Shown here in pieces: positions 42,691 to 51,070 of a stretch of 64,000 bases of DNA. A program made the translations under genes and the position numbers. A model generated the notes under the pieces. The model was not told where the DNA came from. It was given only the letters and a program-made list of their open reading frames with translations, and ran no database searches. Every line of letters starts with the position of its first letter. Positions within the stretch are counted from its first letter, which is position 1. Source of the stretch: Streptomyces griseorubiginosus (GTDB lineage Bacteria > Actinomycetota > Actinomycetes > Streptomycetales > Streptomycetaceae); contig NZ_KQ948738.1 of assembly GCF_001514195.1 (NCBI RefSeq), positions 22,485 to 86,484 on the forward strand. The letters are read 5' to 3'.

Positions 42691-43610
42691 GCGCGGTCCG
42701 GACGGTGGAGGGGGACGTCCCGGGCGGGTTGCTCGGCGTGTGCGACGCGCACGACCACCTGTTCTTCGGCAGCCCCCGCCTTCCCGGCCAGGAGCTGCGG
42801 AGCAGGTCCGCGGCGCTGGCCGAACTCGCCGCGTTCGCCGCACAGGGGGGTGGCACCGTCGTGCAGTGGACGCCGTACGGGCTGGGGCGGCGGGCCGCGG
42901 ATCTGCCGGCGTTGTCCCGGGAGAGCGGGGTGCGGATCGTCGCCGCCACCGGGCTGCACCAGGCCGTCCACTACGACGACGCCACGCTCGCCGGACTGCG
43001 CGGCAGGCTGGCCGAGGTGTTCGTCGCCGAACTGACCGAGGGCATCGGGACGTCGGGCGTCCGCGCGGGACTGATCAAGGTGGCGGGCGGTTTCCACGCC
43101 CTGGACGCGCACGCCCGCTGGACGATGACCGCGGCCGCCGAGGCCCATCACGCGACCGGCGCCCCGATCGCCGTCCACCTGGAGCTGGGCACCGGCGCCC
43201 TCGACGTACTCGACCTGCTGTGCGGCGAGTTGGGGGCCCCGCCGCACCGGGTCGTCCTAGGCCATCTGAACCGCTCCCCCGACCTCACGGTGCACCGGGA
43301 GGCCGCTGCGTCGGGCTGCTATCTCGCCTTCGACGGTCCCTCACGCACCCACCACGCCACGGACTGGCGCATGCCGGACGCGGTGCGGGCCCTCGCCGAG
43401 GCGGGACACGGGGACCGGCTGCTCCTCGGCGGCGACACGACGACCGCGGCCGCCCGCTCGGTCAACGGGGGCCCGGGGATGCCGTATCTGCTGCGCCGGG
43501 TGCGTCCGCGGCTGGCGGTCGAGCTGGGCGAGGAGGCGGTGCGGCGCATCCTCACCGACAACCCCGGCCGGGCATTCGCCGTGGAGTGGCCCGGCCCCGT
43601 GGGCCCTTGA
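42684..43610 (+). CDS. Phosphotriesterase/amidohydrolase-family metallohydrolase
   Basis: A 308-residue TIM-barrel metalloenzyme. The ligand set is intact: HDH in CDAHDHLFFG at ~21-26, the Lys that is usually carbamylated in LIKVAGG, His residues in VHLE and LGHLNR, and Asp in LGGDTTTAAA. That matches the phosphotriesterase-related group, hydrolysing phosphoesters or lactones. The GTG at 42684 (or 42687) overlaps the DUF4865 stop, showing translational coupling. Operon mates suggest a small-molecule hydrolysis pathway. Last gene of the TetR operon. Confidence 0.87.
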   Translation: MVSAVRTVEGDVPGGLLGVCDAHDHLFFGSPRLPGQELRSRSAALAELAAFAAQGGGTVVQWTPYGLGRRAADLPALSRESGVRIVAATGLHQAVHYDDATLAGLRGRLAEVFVAELTEGIGTSGVRAGLIKVAGGFHALDAHARWTMTAAAEAHHATGAPIAVHLELGTGALDVLDLLCGELGAPPHRVVLGHLNRSPDLTVHREAAASGCYLAFDGPSRTHHATDWRMPDAVRALAEAGHGDRLLLGGDTTTAAARSVNGGPGMPYLLRRVRPRLAVELGEEAVRRILTDNPGRAFAVEWPGPVGP

Positions 43611-43615
43611 TCCCC

Positions 43616-43723
43616 GTCACCGGCACGCGGCGTCCATGCCCTGCTGAGCCAGGTCGTCGGCACAGGGCGTCCAGGTCCTGCTGAGCGAAGTCACCTGCAC
43701 AGGGCGTCGATTTCCTGCGAGAA
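43616..43723. repeat. Three 37-bp repeats at the end of the SUKH-like gene
   Basis: Units at 43616-43652, 43653-43689 and 43690-43723 share GTC(A/G)(C/T)C(G/T)GCAC...CGTC...CCTGC; the first two agree at 29 of 37 positions. The rightmost unit contains the stop of the SUKH-like gene (TGA on the minus strand, 43691-43693). The other two are extra copies of the gene end placed downstream. Confidence 0.8.
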
Positions 43724-44218
43724 GTTCGGGAACTCCGTCCGGGCGGCGGTGACGATGTCGTGGGTGCTGCGGCGCGGGGTGGCCGCGTGGCGCTCAGCGA
43801 GTTCGGTCAGACCGGGGTCGACTCGGCCCTCGTACTGCTCGAACTCGACGACCTCCAGCGGACCGAGGCCGTCGGCCAGCACCCACAGGAAGTCGGACAG
43901 GTTGGCCGCCACCACCCCGCGCTCGCCCTCGGAGCCCAGGAACACCACGGGCTGCTCGACCAGCGGTCGCCCCGGCCGCACGCACCACAGGGCGGCGAGA
44001 CCTCCGGTGCCGTCCTGCCCGAAGACCCGGAAGGCGTCACCGTCCAGTTCGTGGTTGCCCGTCCAGTTGCGCAGCCAGTCCGTGGTCTCCTCGGCGGAGT
44101 CGAAGGCGTCGTACGGCTCGAAGTCCACGCCCTCACCGTCGTCGTAGTCGAACTCCGCGCGGGCCACGGCTGCCAGCGCGGCCGGAAAGGTGCGGTCGAA
44201 CCCGGTCGTCTCGATCAT
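43691..44218 (-). CDS. SMI1/KNR4 (SUKH-like) family protein
   Basis: A 175-residue acidic protein. The central block DAFRVFGQDGTGGLAALWCVRPGRPLVEQPVVFLGSEGERGVVAANLSDFLWVLADG resembles the SUKH/SMI1 fold, common among immunity proteins of contact-dependent toxins. No toxin gene is beside it, so this is a family-level hint only. The start is at ATG 44218 (MIETTGFDRTF) after GGGG; a start 8 codons upstream is possible. Transcription is convergent with the phosphotriesterase gene. Confidence 0.65.
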   Translation of the reverse strand: MIETTGFDRTFPAALAAVARAEFDYDDGEGVDFEPYDAFDSAEETTDWLRNWTGNHELDGDAFRVFGQDGTGGLAALWCVRPGRPLVEQPVVFLGSEGERGVVAANLSDFLWVLADGLGPLEVVEFEQYEGRVDPGLTELAERHAATPRRSTHDIVTAARTEFPNFSQEIDALCR

Positions 44219-44268
44219 GCCCCGCAGGCTAGCCTCCGCCACTGACAGTCGGCTGATAGGACTTGGGG

Positions 44269-44997
44269 ATGTCCCGGACTCCCGCCTTCGAAGATCTGCT
44301 GGTCCTGATCGAGGACCGGTCCGCCGCCCTGCGCGCCGCCGTCGCCGCCGCGCCCGATCCGGACGTCCGCGTCCCCAGCTGTCCCGAGTGGTCGCTCCGG
44401 GATCTCGTGCGGCATCTGACCGACGTGCACCGGTTCTGGGCGGCGGCAGTCGCCGCGGGGCCGAGCGAGAAACCGCCGGTCCCGACCCCGGTCGCCGGCA
44501 CGGAGCAGGCCGACCTCGTGGGCCTTTCGGCCGCGGCCACCCAGGAGTTGGTCGGTGCGCTGCGGGCCGCCGGTCCCGCGTCGGGCTGCTGGACCTGGTG
44601 GGCCGGCTCCGGCGTGCCGACGACCAGTGGTGCCGTGGCGCGCCATCAGGTCCATGAGGCCGCCGTCCACGCCTTCGACGCCCAGCTGGCCACCGGTGCT
44701 CCCCAGCCTGTCCCGGAAGTGGTCGCGCTGGACGGCACGGCCGCCTTCATCGACGTCGCCCACGGCACCGCCGGACCCTGGCCGCACCGGCCGGCCCGGG
44801 TCGGCCTGCACGCCACCGAGGGCGCGTCGTGGCTGATCGAGCTGACAGGGTCCGGGGCACGCGAAGTGGACGGCTCGCACGGGACGGACGCCGACCTGTA
44901 CGGGCCGGCGAGCGATCTGCTGCTCACGCTGCACCGCCGCCTCCCCCTGGACAGTCTGCGCGGCGAGGGGACCGTGCCGTCCTGGAGAATCTCCTGA
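44269..44997 (+). CDS. Maleylpyruvate isomerase family mycothiol-dependent enzyme
   Basis: A 242-residue protein of the DinB/MDMPI fold. The N-terminal block (LVLIEDRSAALRAAVAAAPDPDVRVPSCPEWSLRDLVRHLTDVHRFWA) is the mycothiol-dependent domain with metal-binding His in RHLTDVHRFW; further on are ARHQVHEAAVHAFDAQ (metal His residues) and a C-terminal SCP2-like half. Such enzymes use mycothiol as cofactor. The exact substrate is unknown. ATG at 44269 is chosen; a start at 44263 is possible. The C-terminus is followed by a strong hairpin at 45019. Confidence 0.87.
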   Translation: MSRTPAFEDLLVLIEDRSAALRAAVAAAPDPDVRVPSCPEWSLRDLVRHLTDVHRFWAAAVAAGPSEKPPVPTPVAGTEQADLVGLSAAATQELVGALRAAGPASGCWTWWAGSGVPTTSGAVARHQVHEAAVHAFDAQLATGAPQPVPEVVALDGTAAFIDVAHGTAGPWPHRPARVGLHATEGASWLIELTGSGAREVDGSHGTDADLYGPASDLLLTLHRRLPLDSLRGEGTVPSWRIS

Positions 44998-45018
44998 GCT
45001 GGCCCGATCTCGGTTAGA

Positions 45019-45043
45019 CCGCCGTCCCGCGCGGGAACGGCGG
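45019..45043 (+). terminator. Hairpin after the mycothiol-dependent isomerase gene
   Basis: CCGCCGT (45019-45025) pairs with ACGGCGG (45037-45043), and an inner CCCG pairs with CGGG, giving a tight GC-rich stem-loop 21 bases past the stop at 44997. It lies before the epimerase gene on the same strand. Confidence 0.75.
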
Positions 45044-45083
45044 AGCAACGGGCCAGCACAACAGTCGAGCTGATGGGAAACGT

Positions 45084-46055
45084 ATGCGAGTCGTCGTCAT
45101 CGGCGGGAGTGGGCACATCGGCACCTTCCTCGTCCCCCGGCTGGTGCGAGCCGGCCACGAAGTGATCAACATCAGCCGTGGCACCCGCGAGGCCTACGTC
45201 GGGGCCCCCGAATGGGAACAGGTCCGCCAGGTCGTGGCCGACCGGCAGCAGGAGGACGGCGCGGGTACTTTCGGTGACCGGGTGGCCAGGCTGACCCCGG
45301 ACGTCGTCGTCGACCTGGTCTGCTTCACCCTGGAGTCGGCCACCGCGCTGGTCGAGCGGCTGCGCGGCGAGGTCGGGCACCTGCTGCACTGCGGCACCGT
45401 GTGGCGGCACGGCCCGAGCCACAAGCTGCCGATCTCCGAGAGCACGGGCACCCCGCCCGTCGGGGAGTACGGCGTCCAGAAGGACCGGATCGCCCGGATG
45501 CTGAAGGAGGAGACCGCCTCGGGTGGGCTGGTCACCACCTCTCTGCACCCCGGGCACATCGTCGGCCCCGGCTGGCACCCGATCGGCCCGTTGGGCAACC
45601 TCGACCCGGCCGTCTGGTCCACGCTCTCCGCCGGGAAGCCGCTGCCGATGCCGGGCAGCGGGGTCGAGTCGATGCACCACGTGCACGCCGACGACGTCGC
45701 CCAGGGTTTCGAGCGCGCGATCGAGCGCCGGGACGCGGCGGCGGGCGAGGACTTCACCGTGGTCGCCCCCAGCGCGCTGAACGTCCGCGGATACGCCCAC
45801 ATCGCGGCCGGCTGGTTCGGGCAGACCGCGACGTTGGAACCCGTGTCCTGGGAGCGGTTCCGTGAGAGCACGTCTCCGGAGCACGCCGAGGCGAGCTGGG
45901 AGCACCTCCACCGCAGTCAGTGCTTCAGCATCGAGAAGGCGAGGACCGTCCTGGGCTACGCGCCCCGTTACGAGCCGGAGGACGCCGTGCTCGAATCCGT
46001 GCGCGGGCTGATCGAGCGCGGCGAGTTGGAGGTGGCCCGCCCGCTCGTCCTCTGA
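45084..46055 (+). CDS. NAD(P)-dependent epimerase/dehydratase family protein
   Basis: A 323-residue extended SDR. The dinucleotide motif is MRVVVIGGSGHIGTFL at residues 1-16. Usual SDR catalytic Tyr/Lys is represented by EYGVQKDRI (YxxxK, with the Y at ~130). The remainder is typical of sugar-nucleotide epimerases or isoflavone-reductase-like members. Substrate unknown. The ATG at 45084 follows GATGGGAAACGT, without a strong Shine-Dalgarno. The 3' end is the first copy of a 40-bp tandem repeat. Confidence 0.85.
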   Translation: MRVVVIGGSGHIGTFLVPRLVRAGHEVINISRGTREAYVGAPEWEQVRQVVADRQQEDGAGTFGDRVARLTPDVVVDLVCFTLESATALVERLRGEVGHLLHCGTVWRHGPSHKLPISESTGTPPVGEYGVQKDRIARMLKEETASGGLVTTSLHPGHIVGPGWHPIGPLGNLDPAVWSTLSAGKPLPMPGSGVESMHHVHADDVAQGFERAIERRDAAAGEDFTVVAPSALNVRGYAHIAAGWFGQTATLEPVSWERFRESTSPEHAEASWEHLHRSQCFSIEKARTVLGYAPRYEPEDAVLESVRGLIERGELEVARPLVL

Positions 46056-46160
46056 CCCGCTCGCCAGCCCTCCGAGCCTTCCACTCGTGCTCTGACCCGC
46101 TCGCGAGCCCTCCGAGCCTCCCGCTCGTCCTCTGACCCGCTCGCGAGCCCTCCGAGGTTC
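46041..46160. repeat. Three 40-bp tandem repeats at the end of the epimerase gene
   Basis: Units 46041-46080, 46081-46120 and 46121-46160 are nearly identical (each with TCTGACCCGCTCGC and AGCCCTCCGAG). The first contains the epimerase stop TGA (46053-46055). The repeats then run toward the convergent GtrA gene, whose stop is at 46182. Confidence 0.95.
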
Positions 46161-46181
46161 CCGCTGGGCCTCCGCCCCGCG

Positions 46182-46646
46182 TCAGGCCGCGAGCAGGACG
46201 GGCACCGGGCTCGTCCCCTGTCGGCGCAGGGGGCGGGTGCTCCGGGTGGCGAAGACGTACAGGCGCAGGACGAGGAACCGACCCGCGCCGGCGAGACCCG
46301 AGGCGCCGAGGTAGACCATCTGCTCGACCGCCGGGCCCGCGGACGGCCGCAGCAGATGCAGCACCCCGATGGCACCGCTGGTGACCAGGTACGCGGCGGA
46401 GGCCGAACCCGCGGACTGCCAGTGCTCCCGCCATCCGGCGCCCCGGCCCTTGCGGAAGGTGAAGCGGGCGTGGAGCTCCGTGCACAGCAGGGTGGAGGCG
46501 ACGGTGACGACGGCGTTGGCGACGGCCCAGGGCATGGCCACGGCGAGCAGCGTCACCGCGAAGCCGGCGAGGACCCCTACGCCCCCTCCGAACATCACGA
46601 ACCGTATGAAGGCCATGAGGCCCGCCCCCGTCTCCCACTCGTCCAC
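46182..46646 (-). CDS. GtrA-family membrane protein
   Basis: A 154-residue protein with four predicted helices (LMAFIRFVMFGGGVGVLAGFAVTLL and others) and the short basic loop ELHARFTFRKGRG typical of GtrA, a family flipping lipid-linked sugars across the membrane in polysaccharide glucosylation or teichoic acid decoration. The start at GTG 46646 gives MDEWETGAG; the ATG at 46616 (MAFIRF) is also plausible. No partner glycosyltransferase adjoins it. Convergent with the epimerase. Confidence 0.82.
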   Translation of the reverse strand: MDEWETGAGLMAFIRFVMFGGGVGVLAGFAVTLLAVAMPWAVANAVVTVASTLLCTELHARFTFRKGRGAGWREHWQSAGSASAAYLVTSGAIGVLHLLRPSAGPAVEQMVYLGASGLAGAGRFLVLRLYVFATRSTRPLRRQGTSPVPVLLAA

Positions 46647-46770
46647 GCGTCGCTTTCCAACACCGGAAAGCTACGTTGCGTTCAGGGAGTGGGCAACTGA
46701 TTTATTGCATCACTGAGTCGTCACCGCAGATCAGAGCTAAAATATCGTTGCAATGGACCACAACTGAACG

Positions 46771-47220
46771 CTAGGCCCGACCGGCGTCCAGGCGGCTCAC
46801 CCTGGCCACGTTCTCCCGGTCCTCGGCGTCCTCGCTCGGTGCGGCGGTGAACCAGGCGTCGAGGATCTCCTTGAGGAGTGGCTCGGAGGTGAGGCGGAGG
46901 CTGAGGGCGAGGACGTTGGCGTCGTTCCAGCGGCGGGCGCCGTCCGCGGTGTAGGCGTCCGTGCACAGGGCGGCCCGGACACCGGGCACCTTGTTCGCGG
47001 CGATGGAGGCGCCGGTGCCGGTCCAGCAGCACACCACCGCCTGATCGGCCGTCCCCGCCGCCACGTCACGGGCCGCGGCTGCCGAACAGGCCGCCCACTG
47101 CGGGTCGTCGCCGGGGCTCAGGGCGCCGTGCGCGACCACCTCGTGGCCCCGGGCGCGCAGTGCGTCGACGAGGGCGCGCGCCACAGGTTCGTCCATGTCC
47201 GAGGAGACGGAGATCCGCAT
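46771..47220 (-). CDS. RpiB/LacA/LacB-family sugar-phosphate isomerase
   Basis: A 149-residue protein with the RpiB pattern: ISVSSDMDEPVARALVDALRARGHEVVAHG at the N-terminus, then QAVVCCWTGTGASIAANKVPGVRAALCTDAYTADGARRWNDANVLALSLR. That includes the active-site Cys region and the RWNDANVLALS motif. Such enzymes isomerize ribose 5-phosphate, allose 6-phosphate or galactose 6-phosphate. The start ATG at 47220 lies one base after the Nudix stop, so it belongs to the ROK-Nudix-RpiB operon. Confidence 0.88.
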   Translation of the reverse strand: MRISVSSDMDEPVARALVDALRARGHEVVAHGALSPGDDPQWAACSAAAARDVAAGTADQAVVCCWTGTGASIAANKVPGVRAALCTDAYTADGARRWNDANVLALSLRLTSEPLLKEILDAWFTAAPSEDAEDRENVARVSRLDAGRA

Positions 47221-47221
47221 G

Positions 47222-47944
47222 TCACGAGCCTACTCGGCGGCTCGTCCAGCGGACCACGGGTTCCAGGTAGACCACGTGCGGGCCTTCCAGGCGGGGCAGT
47301 TCGGGCGGGGAGCCGACGAAGACGATCCGGTCGAACTCCGGGTCGCGTCCCCGTGCCGCCTCCGCGGCCGCGAGGGCGTCGAAGCGGTCCTGGAGCACCG
47401 GCGCGGGCAGGGACGGCGCAAGGTAGTGGACACCGACCTGGCCGTCGTCGCCGTAGGTGATCAGACAGCGGGTGAGCGCGGTGGCCGGGACGTCGACTCC
47501 GGTCTCCTCGGCCAGCTCCAGAGCGGCATGGCGGCGCAGGGCCCCCTCGTCCAGCGGCTCGTCGCCTGTGGGAGGTTCCACCGATCCGCCGGGGAACTGC
47601 CATCGGCCGGGCGCGGCAGTGGACCGGGACATCCGGCCCACCAGTACGCGTCCGTCGTCCGTCGGCTGGATCACGCTCACGAAGAGGGACCGCAGGACGG
47701 TGGCGCCGGGGACGCGGCGCAGGGCGAAGTAGCGGTAGGTGGTGCGGGACCAGGACACGAGCAGGTCGTCCCGGCCCTCCCGCGAGAGGCCCGCGCAGAG
47801 CACGACCGGGCCGTCGAAGAGAGCCGGGTTGGCGAGGACGGCCTCGGCCCACTCCCGGTTCATGGCCGCCCGGGTACCGGCCGGGATCGCCGGTGGGGCC
47901 ACCTCGACGAGACGGAGTTCCTCCGCCTCCAGCAGTTCAGTCAC
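47222..47944 (-). CDS. Nudix hydrolase-domain protein
   Basis: A 240-residue protein with a Nudix-like box in FPGGSVEPPTGDEPLDEGALRRHAALELAEETGVDVP, longer than usual between its halves. The N-terminal ~75 residues are an additional domain. Substrate unknown. GTG at 47944 overlaps the ROK stop by eight bases (GTGACTGA), a coupled start, and the stop abuts the RpiB start. Middle gene of the operon. Confidence 0.83.
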   Translation of the reverse strand: MTELLEAEELRLVEVAPPAIPAGTRAAMNREWAEAVLANPALFDGPVVLCAGLSREGRDDLLVSWSRTTYRYFALRRVPGATVLRSLFVSVIQPTDDGRVLVGRMSRSTAAPGRWQFPGGSVEPPTGDEPLDEGALRRHAALELAEETGVDVPATALTRCLITYGDDGQVGVHYLAPSLPAPVLQDRFDALAAAEAARGRDPEFDRIVFVGSPPELPRLEGPHVVYLEPVVRWTSRRVGS

Positions 47945-49181
47945 GGGTCAGTGCCCCGAGCGGGTCGTCCAGCACCGGCTGCCATGCCAACTCGGCTGCC
48001 CCGACCAGGCTGTTGTGGGTGAGGGTGCAGCTCAGGATGGGGACGCCGCCGCTCTGTCCCCACAGGCTGCGCTCGGCGACGACCGCGCGCAGCCGCGTCG
48101 GGTCGGCGTCCAGGAGGGTGCTGTGGAGGCCGCCGAGGATGACCCGGTCCGGGTTGAGGATGTTCACCAGTCCCGCGAGGCCGAGCCCCAGGCGGTCGAT
48201 GAGGGTCTCGGCGGCGGTACGGACGGCGGGGTCGTCGTAGTGGTCGCGGACCAGGTCGTTGGCCTGCTGGAGCAGGGACACCTCGGGGCCCGGGTCGAGT
48301 CCCGCGGCCGTGAGCAGGGCCAGCGGGTCGGCCTCGACGTCCAGGCAGCCGCGGCTGCCGCAGTGGCAGGGGCGGCCCTCGGGGTTGACGGTGAGGTGCC
48401 CGACCTCGAGGGCCAGGCCCGAACTCCCGGTGTGCAGACGGCCGTCGAGGACCAGGGCGCCGCCGACACCACGGTGCCCAGTCGCCACGCACAGCAGGTC
48501 GCGGGCGCCGCGGCCGGCGCCGTGCCGGTGCTCTGCGAGTGCGGCGAGGTTGACGTCGTTGCCGGTGAACACCGGCCCGGGGATCCCGGCCGCGCGCACG
48601 CACTCCGTGAAGATACGGCGCACGGGGGCGCCCGCGGGCCAGGCCAGGTGCAGGGGGTTCAGGGCGAGGCCGTCGGGTTCGGCGACCGCGGAGGGGACGG
48701 CGAGTCCGGCGCCGACGCAGCGTCTGCCCGTCGTGCGCAGCAGGTCCGCGCCCGCCTCCACGACCGAGCCGAGGACCTTGGCGGGGTCGGCGTCGACGGT
48801 CTCGCGGGCCGGTGCGGTGGCGACGATACGGCCGCCCAGGCCGACCAGTGCGGCGCGGAAACCGTCGGCGTGCACCTGCGCCGCCAGGACGACCGGGCCC
48901 TCCTCGGCGACCGCGAGGCGGTGCGAAGGCCTGCCCTGGGAACCGGCGGCCGCGGTGGGCCGGGCGTCGACGCGGATCAGCCCGAGCGCCTCCAGTTCGG
49001 CTGCGACCGCTCCGGCCGTGGCCCGGGTGACCCCGAGTTCCGCGGTGAGCACCGCCCGGGTGGGCGCGCGCCCGGTGTGCACGAGCTCCAGAGCGGGCCC
49101 GAGCGCACCGCGCCCCCGTTCCAGCCGCGCCCTCGAGGTGGTCCTCTCCCCCGCCGACCGGGGGTCCGCCTTGCCGCTCAT
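47937..49181 (-). CDS. ROK-family transcriptional regulator/sugar kinase homolog
   Basis: A 414-residue ROK protein. An N-terminal winged helix (~25-75, HTGRAPTRAVLTAELGVTRATAGAVAAELEALGLIRV) is followed by the actin-like ROK domain with DVNLAALAEHRHGAG, EVGHLTVNPEGRPCHCGSRGCLDVEADP (zinc-binding CxCGxxGCxE-type motif, with Asp replacing the last Glu) and VILGGL. It likely senses a sugar and represses its operon; the RpiB and Nudix genes follow directly and may be its targets. Start ATG at 49181. Confidence 0.9.
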   Translation of the reverse strand: MSGKADPRSAGERTTSRARLERGRGALGPALELVHTGRAPTRAVLTAELGVTRATAGAVAAELEALGLIRVDARPTAAAGSQGRPSHRLAVAEEGPVVLAAQVHADGFRAALVGLGGRIVATAPARETVDADPAKVLGSVVEAGADLLRTTGRRCVGAGLAVPSAVAEPDGLALNPLHLAWPAGAPVRRIFTECVRAAGIPGPVFTGNDVNLAALAEHRHGAGRGARDLLCVATGHRGVGGALVLDGRLHTGSSGLALEVGHLTVNPEGRPCHCGSRGCLDVEADPLALLTAAGLDPGPEVSLLQQANDLVRDHYDDPAVRTAAETLIDRLGLGLAGLVNILNPDRVILGGLHSTLLDADPTRLRAVVAERSLWGQSGGVPILSCTLTHNSLVGAAELAWQPVLDDPLGALTRD

Positions 49182-49217
49182 GAGGGCGAGTCTCCCATGA
49201 TCCGTTAGTGACCCGGG

Positions 49218-49859
49218 CTACAGGCCGCTGACCCGCAGGGTGATGTTGAGCCGCCCGGTCAGCCCCAACTCGGGCGGGGCGGTGCCCGGATGCACACGGG
49301 GCACCCCGTGGTAGGCGAGCCGCGACGGGCCGCCGAACACGAACAGGTCCCCGCTGCGCAGTTCCACGTCCGTGTACGGCCTGGTCCGGGTCTCGGTGTT
49401 GCCGAAGCGGAAGACACAGGTGTCGCCGAGGCTCAGCGACACCACCGGGGCGTCCGTCTTCTCGTCGCTGTCACGGTGCATGCCCATCCGGGCGTCGCCG
49501 TCGTAGAAGTTGATCAGTGCGATGTCGTACCCGGACGCGTCGACATCCAGTGCGTCCCGTACCGCTCGACTCGCGAGTTCGCCGAGCCAGTGCGGGAAGG
49601 GCTTCACGGGTGCCCCGTCGCCGTCGGCGACCGTGCGGGCGTAGGCGTACGGGTACCAGTGCCAGCCCAGGCAGACCTGCCGGGCGGTCATCGTGCCGCC
49701 GCCCGGGGTGTGCACCGTGCGCAGTCCGGCGGGCGGACGGGCCCATTCGCGGCAGGCATCCAGCAGCTCGCGCTGTCGCTCCGGCGCCAGCCAGTCCGGG
49801 ATGTGCACGGCGCCCGGCGCGATCGGTGCGCGCGCTCGGGGGAACAGCTCGGCATCCAT
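49218..49859 (-). CDS. alkB: Alpha-ketoglutarate-dependent dioxygenase AlkB
   Basis: A 213-residue Fe(II)/2-oxoglutarate dioxygenase that directly reverses DNA alkylation. The iron triad is complete: H128 and D130 in MGMHRDSDEK and H184 in LAYHGVPR, with the 2OG Arg in GRLNITLRVSG. The FYDGDARMGMH and DLFVFGG segments are typical. The ATG at 49859 has an AGGA-type Shine-Dalgarno at ~9 bases; the ATG at 49868 would give 216 residues, the length of E. coli AlkB. It is divergent from the methyltransferase pair. Confidence 0.92.
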   Translation of the reverse strand: MDAELFPRARAPIAPGAVHIPDWLAPERQRELLDACREWARPPAGLRTVHTPGGGTMTARQVCLGWHWYPYAYARTVADGDGAPVKPFPHWLGELASRAVRDALDVDASGYDIALINFYDGDARMGMHRDSDEKTDAPVVSLSLGDTCVFRFGNTETRTRPYTDVELRSGDLFVFGGPSRLAYHGVPRVHPGTAPPELGLTGRLNITLRVSGL

Positions 49860-49915
49860 GGTGTCCATCCTGCCCGAGCGGGTCTGAACTGCGGCTCCGC
49901 TAGCCTGGACGCACG

Positions 49916-51070
49916 ATGGACGACCGTATGACGACCCCCTGGGGCGAGCTAGCGCTCACCCGCTTCCCCAAAGACCCGCGTGACCGGCTGCGTGCCTGGG
50001 ACGCCTCCGACGAGTATCTGCTGCGGCATCTCGCCACGGAGCGGGTGGCGCTGTCCGGCACGGTCGTGGTGGTCGGCGACCGGTGGGGTGCGCTGGTCAC
50101 CGCGCTGGCGGCGCACCGGCCGGTGCAGATCACCGACTCCTTCCTCGGCCAGGAGGCGACCCGGGCGAACCTCGCGCGCGCCGGCGTCGAGCCGGGCACC
50201 GTCCGGCTGCTCACCACGCAGGACCCACCACTCGACCGGATCGACGTGCTGCTGGTGCGGGTGCCGAAGAGCCTGGCCCTGCTGGAGGACCAGTTGCTGC
50301 GGCTGGCGCCGGCCTTGCACGCGGACACGGTCGTGGTCGGCACCGGCATGGTGAAGGAGATCCACACCTCGACGCTCCAGCTGTTCGAGCGGATCCTCGG
50401 CCCGACCCGCACCTCGCTCGCCGAGAAGAAGGCCCGGCTGATCTTCTGCACTCCGCAGCCGTCGCTCGAACGGCCCGCCAACCCGTGGCCGTACGGCTAT
50501 GCGCTCCCGGACGGTGTCGGGGCCGTCTCCGGCCGTGCCGTGGTCAACCACGCCGGTGTCTTCTGCGCCGACCGGCTCGACATCGGGACCCGCTTCTTCC
50601 TCCAGCACCTCCCGGTCGGCCGTGGCGCCGAGCGGATCGTGGACCTGGGCTGCGGCAACGGCGTCGTCGGCACGGCGGTGGCCCTCGGCAACCCGGAGGC
50701 CGAGGTGCTGTTCGTCGACGAGTCCTTCCAGGCCGTGGCCTCGGCGGAGGGGACGTACAAGGCGAACGGTGCGCCGGGGCGTGCGGAGTTCCGGGTCGGG
50801 GACGGGCTGACGGGGGTGCCCGACGGCAGTGTCGACGTGGTGTTCAACAACCCGCCGTTCCACTCGCACCAGGCGACGACCGACGCGACGGCCTGGCGGA
50901 TGTTCGCCGGCGCGCGCAGGGCGCTGCGGCCCGGCGGCGAGCTGTGGGTCGTCGGGAACCGGCACCTCGGGTACCACGTGAAGCTGCGGAAGCTGTTCGG
51001 GAACAGTCAACTCGTCGCCGGCGACCCGAAGTTCGTGGTGCTGAAGGCGGTAAAAAAGTCGGGTGACTGA
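49916..51070 (+). CDS. RsmC/RlmG-like rRNA (guanine-N2) methyltransferase
   Basis: A 384-residue protein with two tandem methyltransferase-like halves. The N-terminal (~35-190) is degenerate, and the C-terminal (~215-384) is catalytic, with IVDLGCGNGVVGTAVAL (SAM motif) and VVFNNPPFHSH (NPPF). That architecture matches RlmG, which methylates 23S rRNA G1835 (E. coli numbering), or RsmC. The ATG at 49916 is used; the ATG at 49928 is possible. Overlaps the next gene by eight bases (GTGACTGA), so the pair is coupled. Confidence 0.88.
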   Translation: MDDRMTTPWGELALTRFPKDPRDRLRAWDASDEYLLRHLATERVALSGTVVVVGDRWGALVTALAAHRPVQITDSFLGQEATRANLARAGVEPGTVRLLTTQDPPLDRIDVLLVRVPKSLALLEDQLLRLAPALHADTVVVGTGMVKEIHTSTLQLFERILGPTRTSLAEKKARLIFCTPQPSLERPANPWPYGYALPDGVGAVSGRAVVNHAGVFCADRLDIGTRFFLQHLPVGRGAERIVDLGCGNGVVGTAVALGNPEAEVLFVDESFQAVASAEGTYKANGAPGRAEFRVGDGLTGVPDGSVDVVFNNPPFHSHQATTDATAWRMFAGARRALRPGGELWVVGNRHLGYHVKLRKLFGNSQLVAGDPKFVVLKAVKKSGD

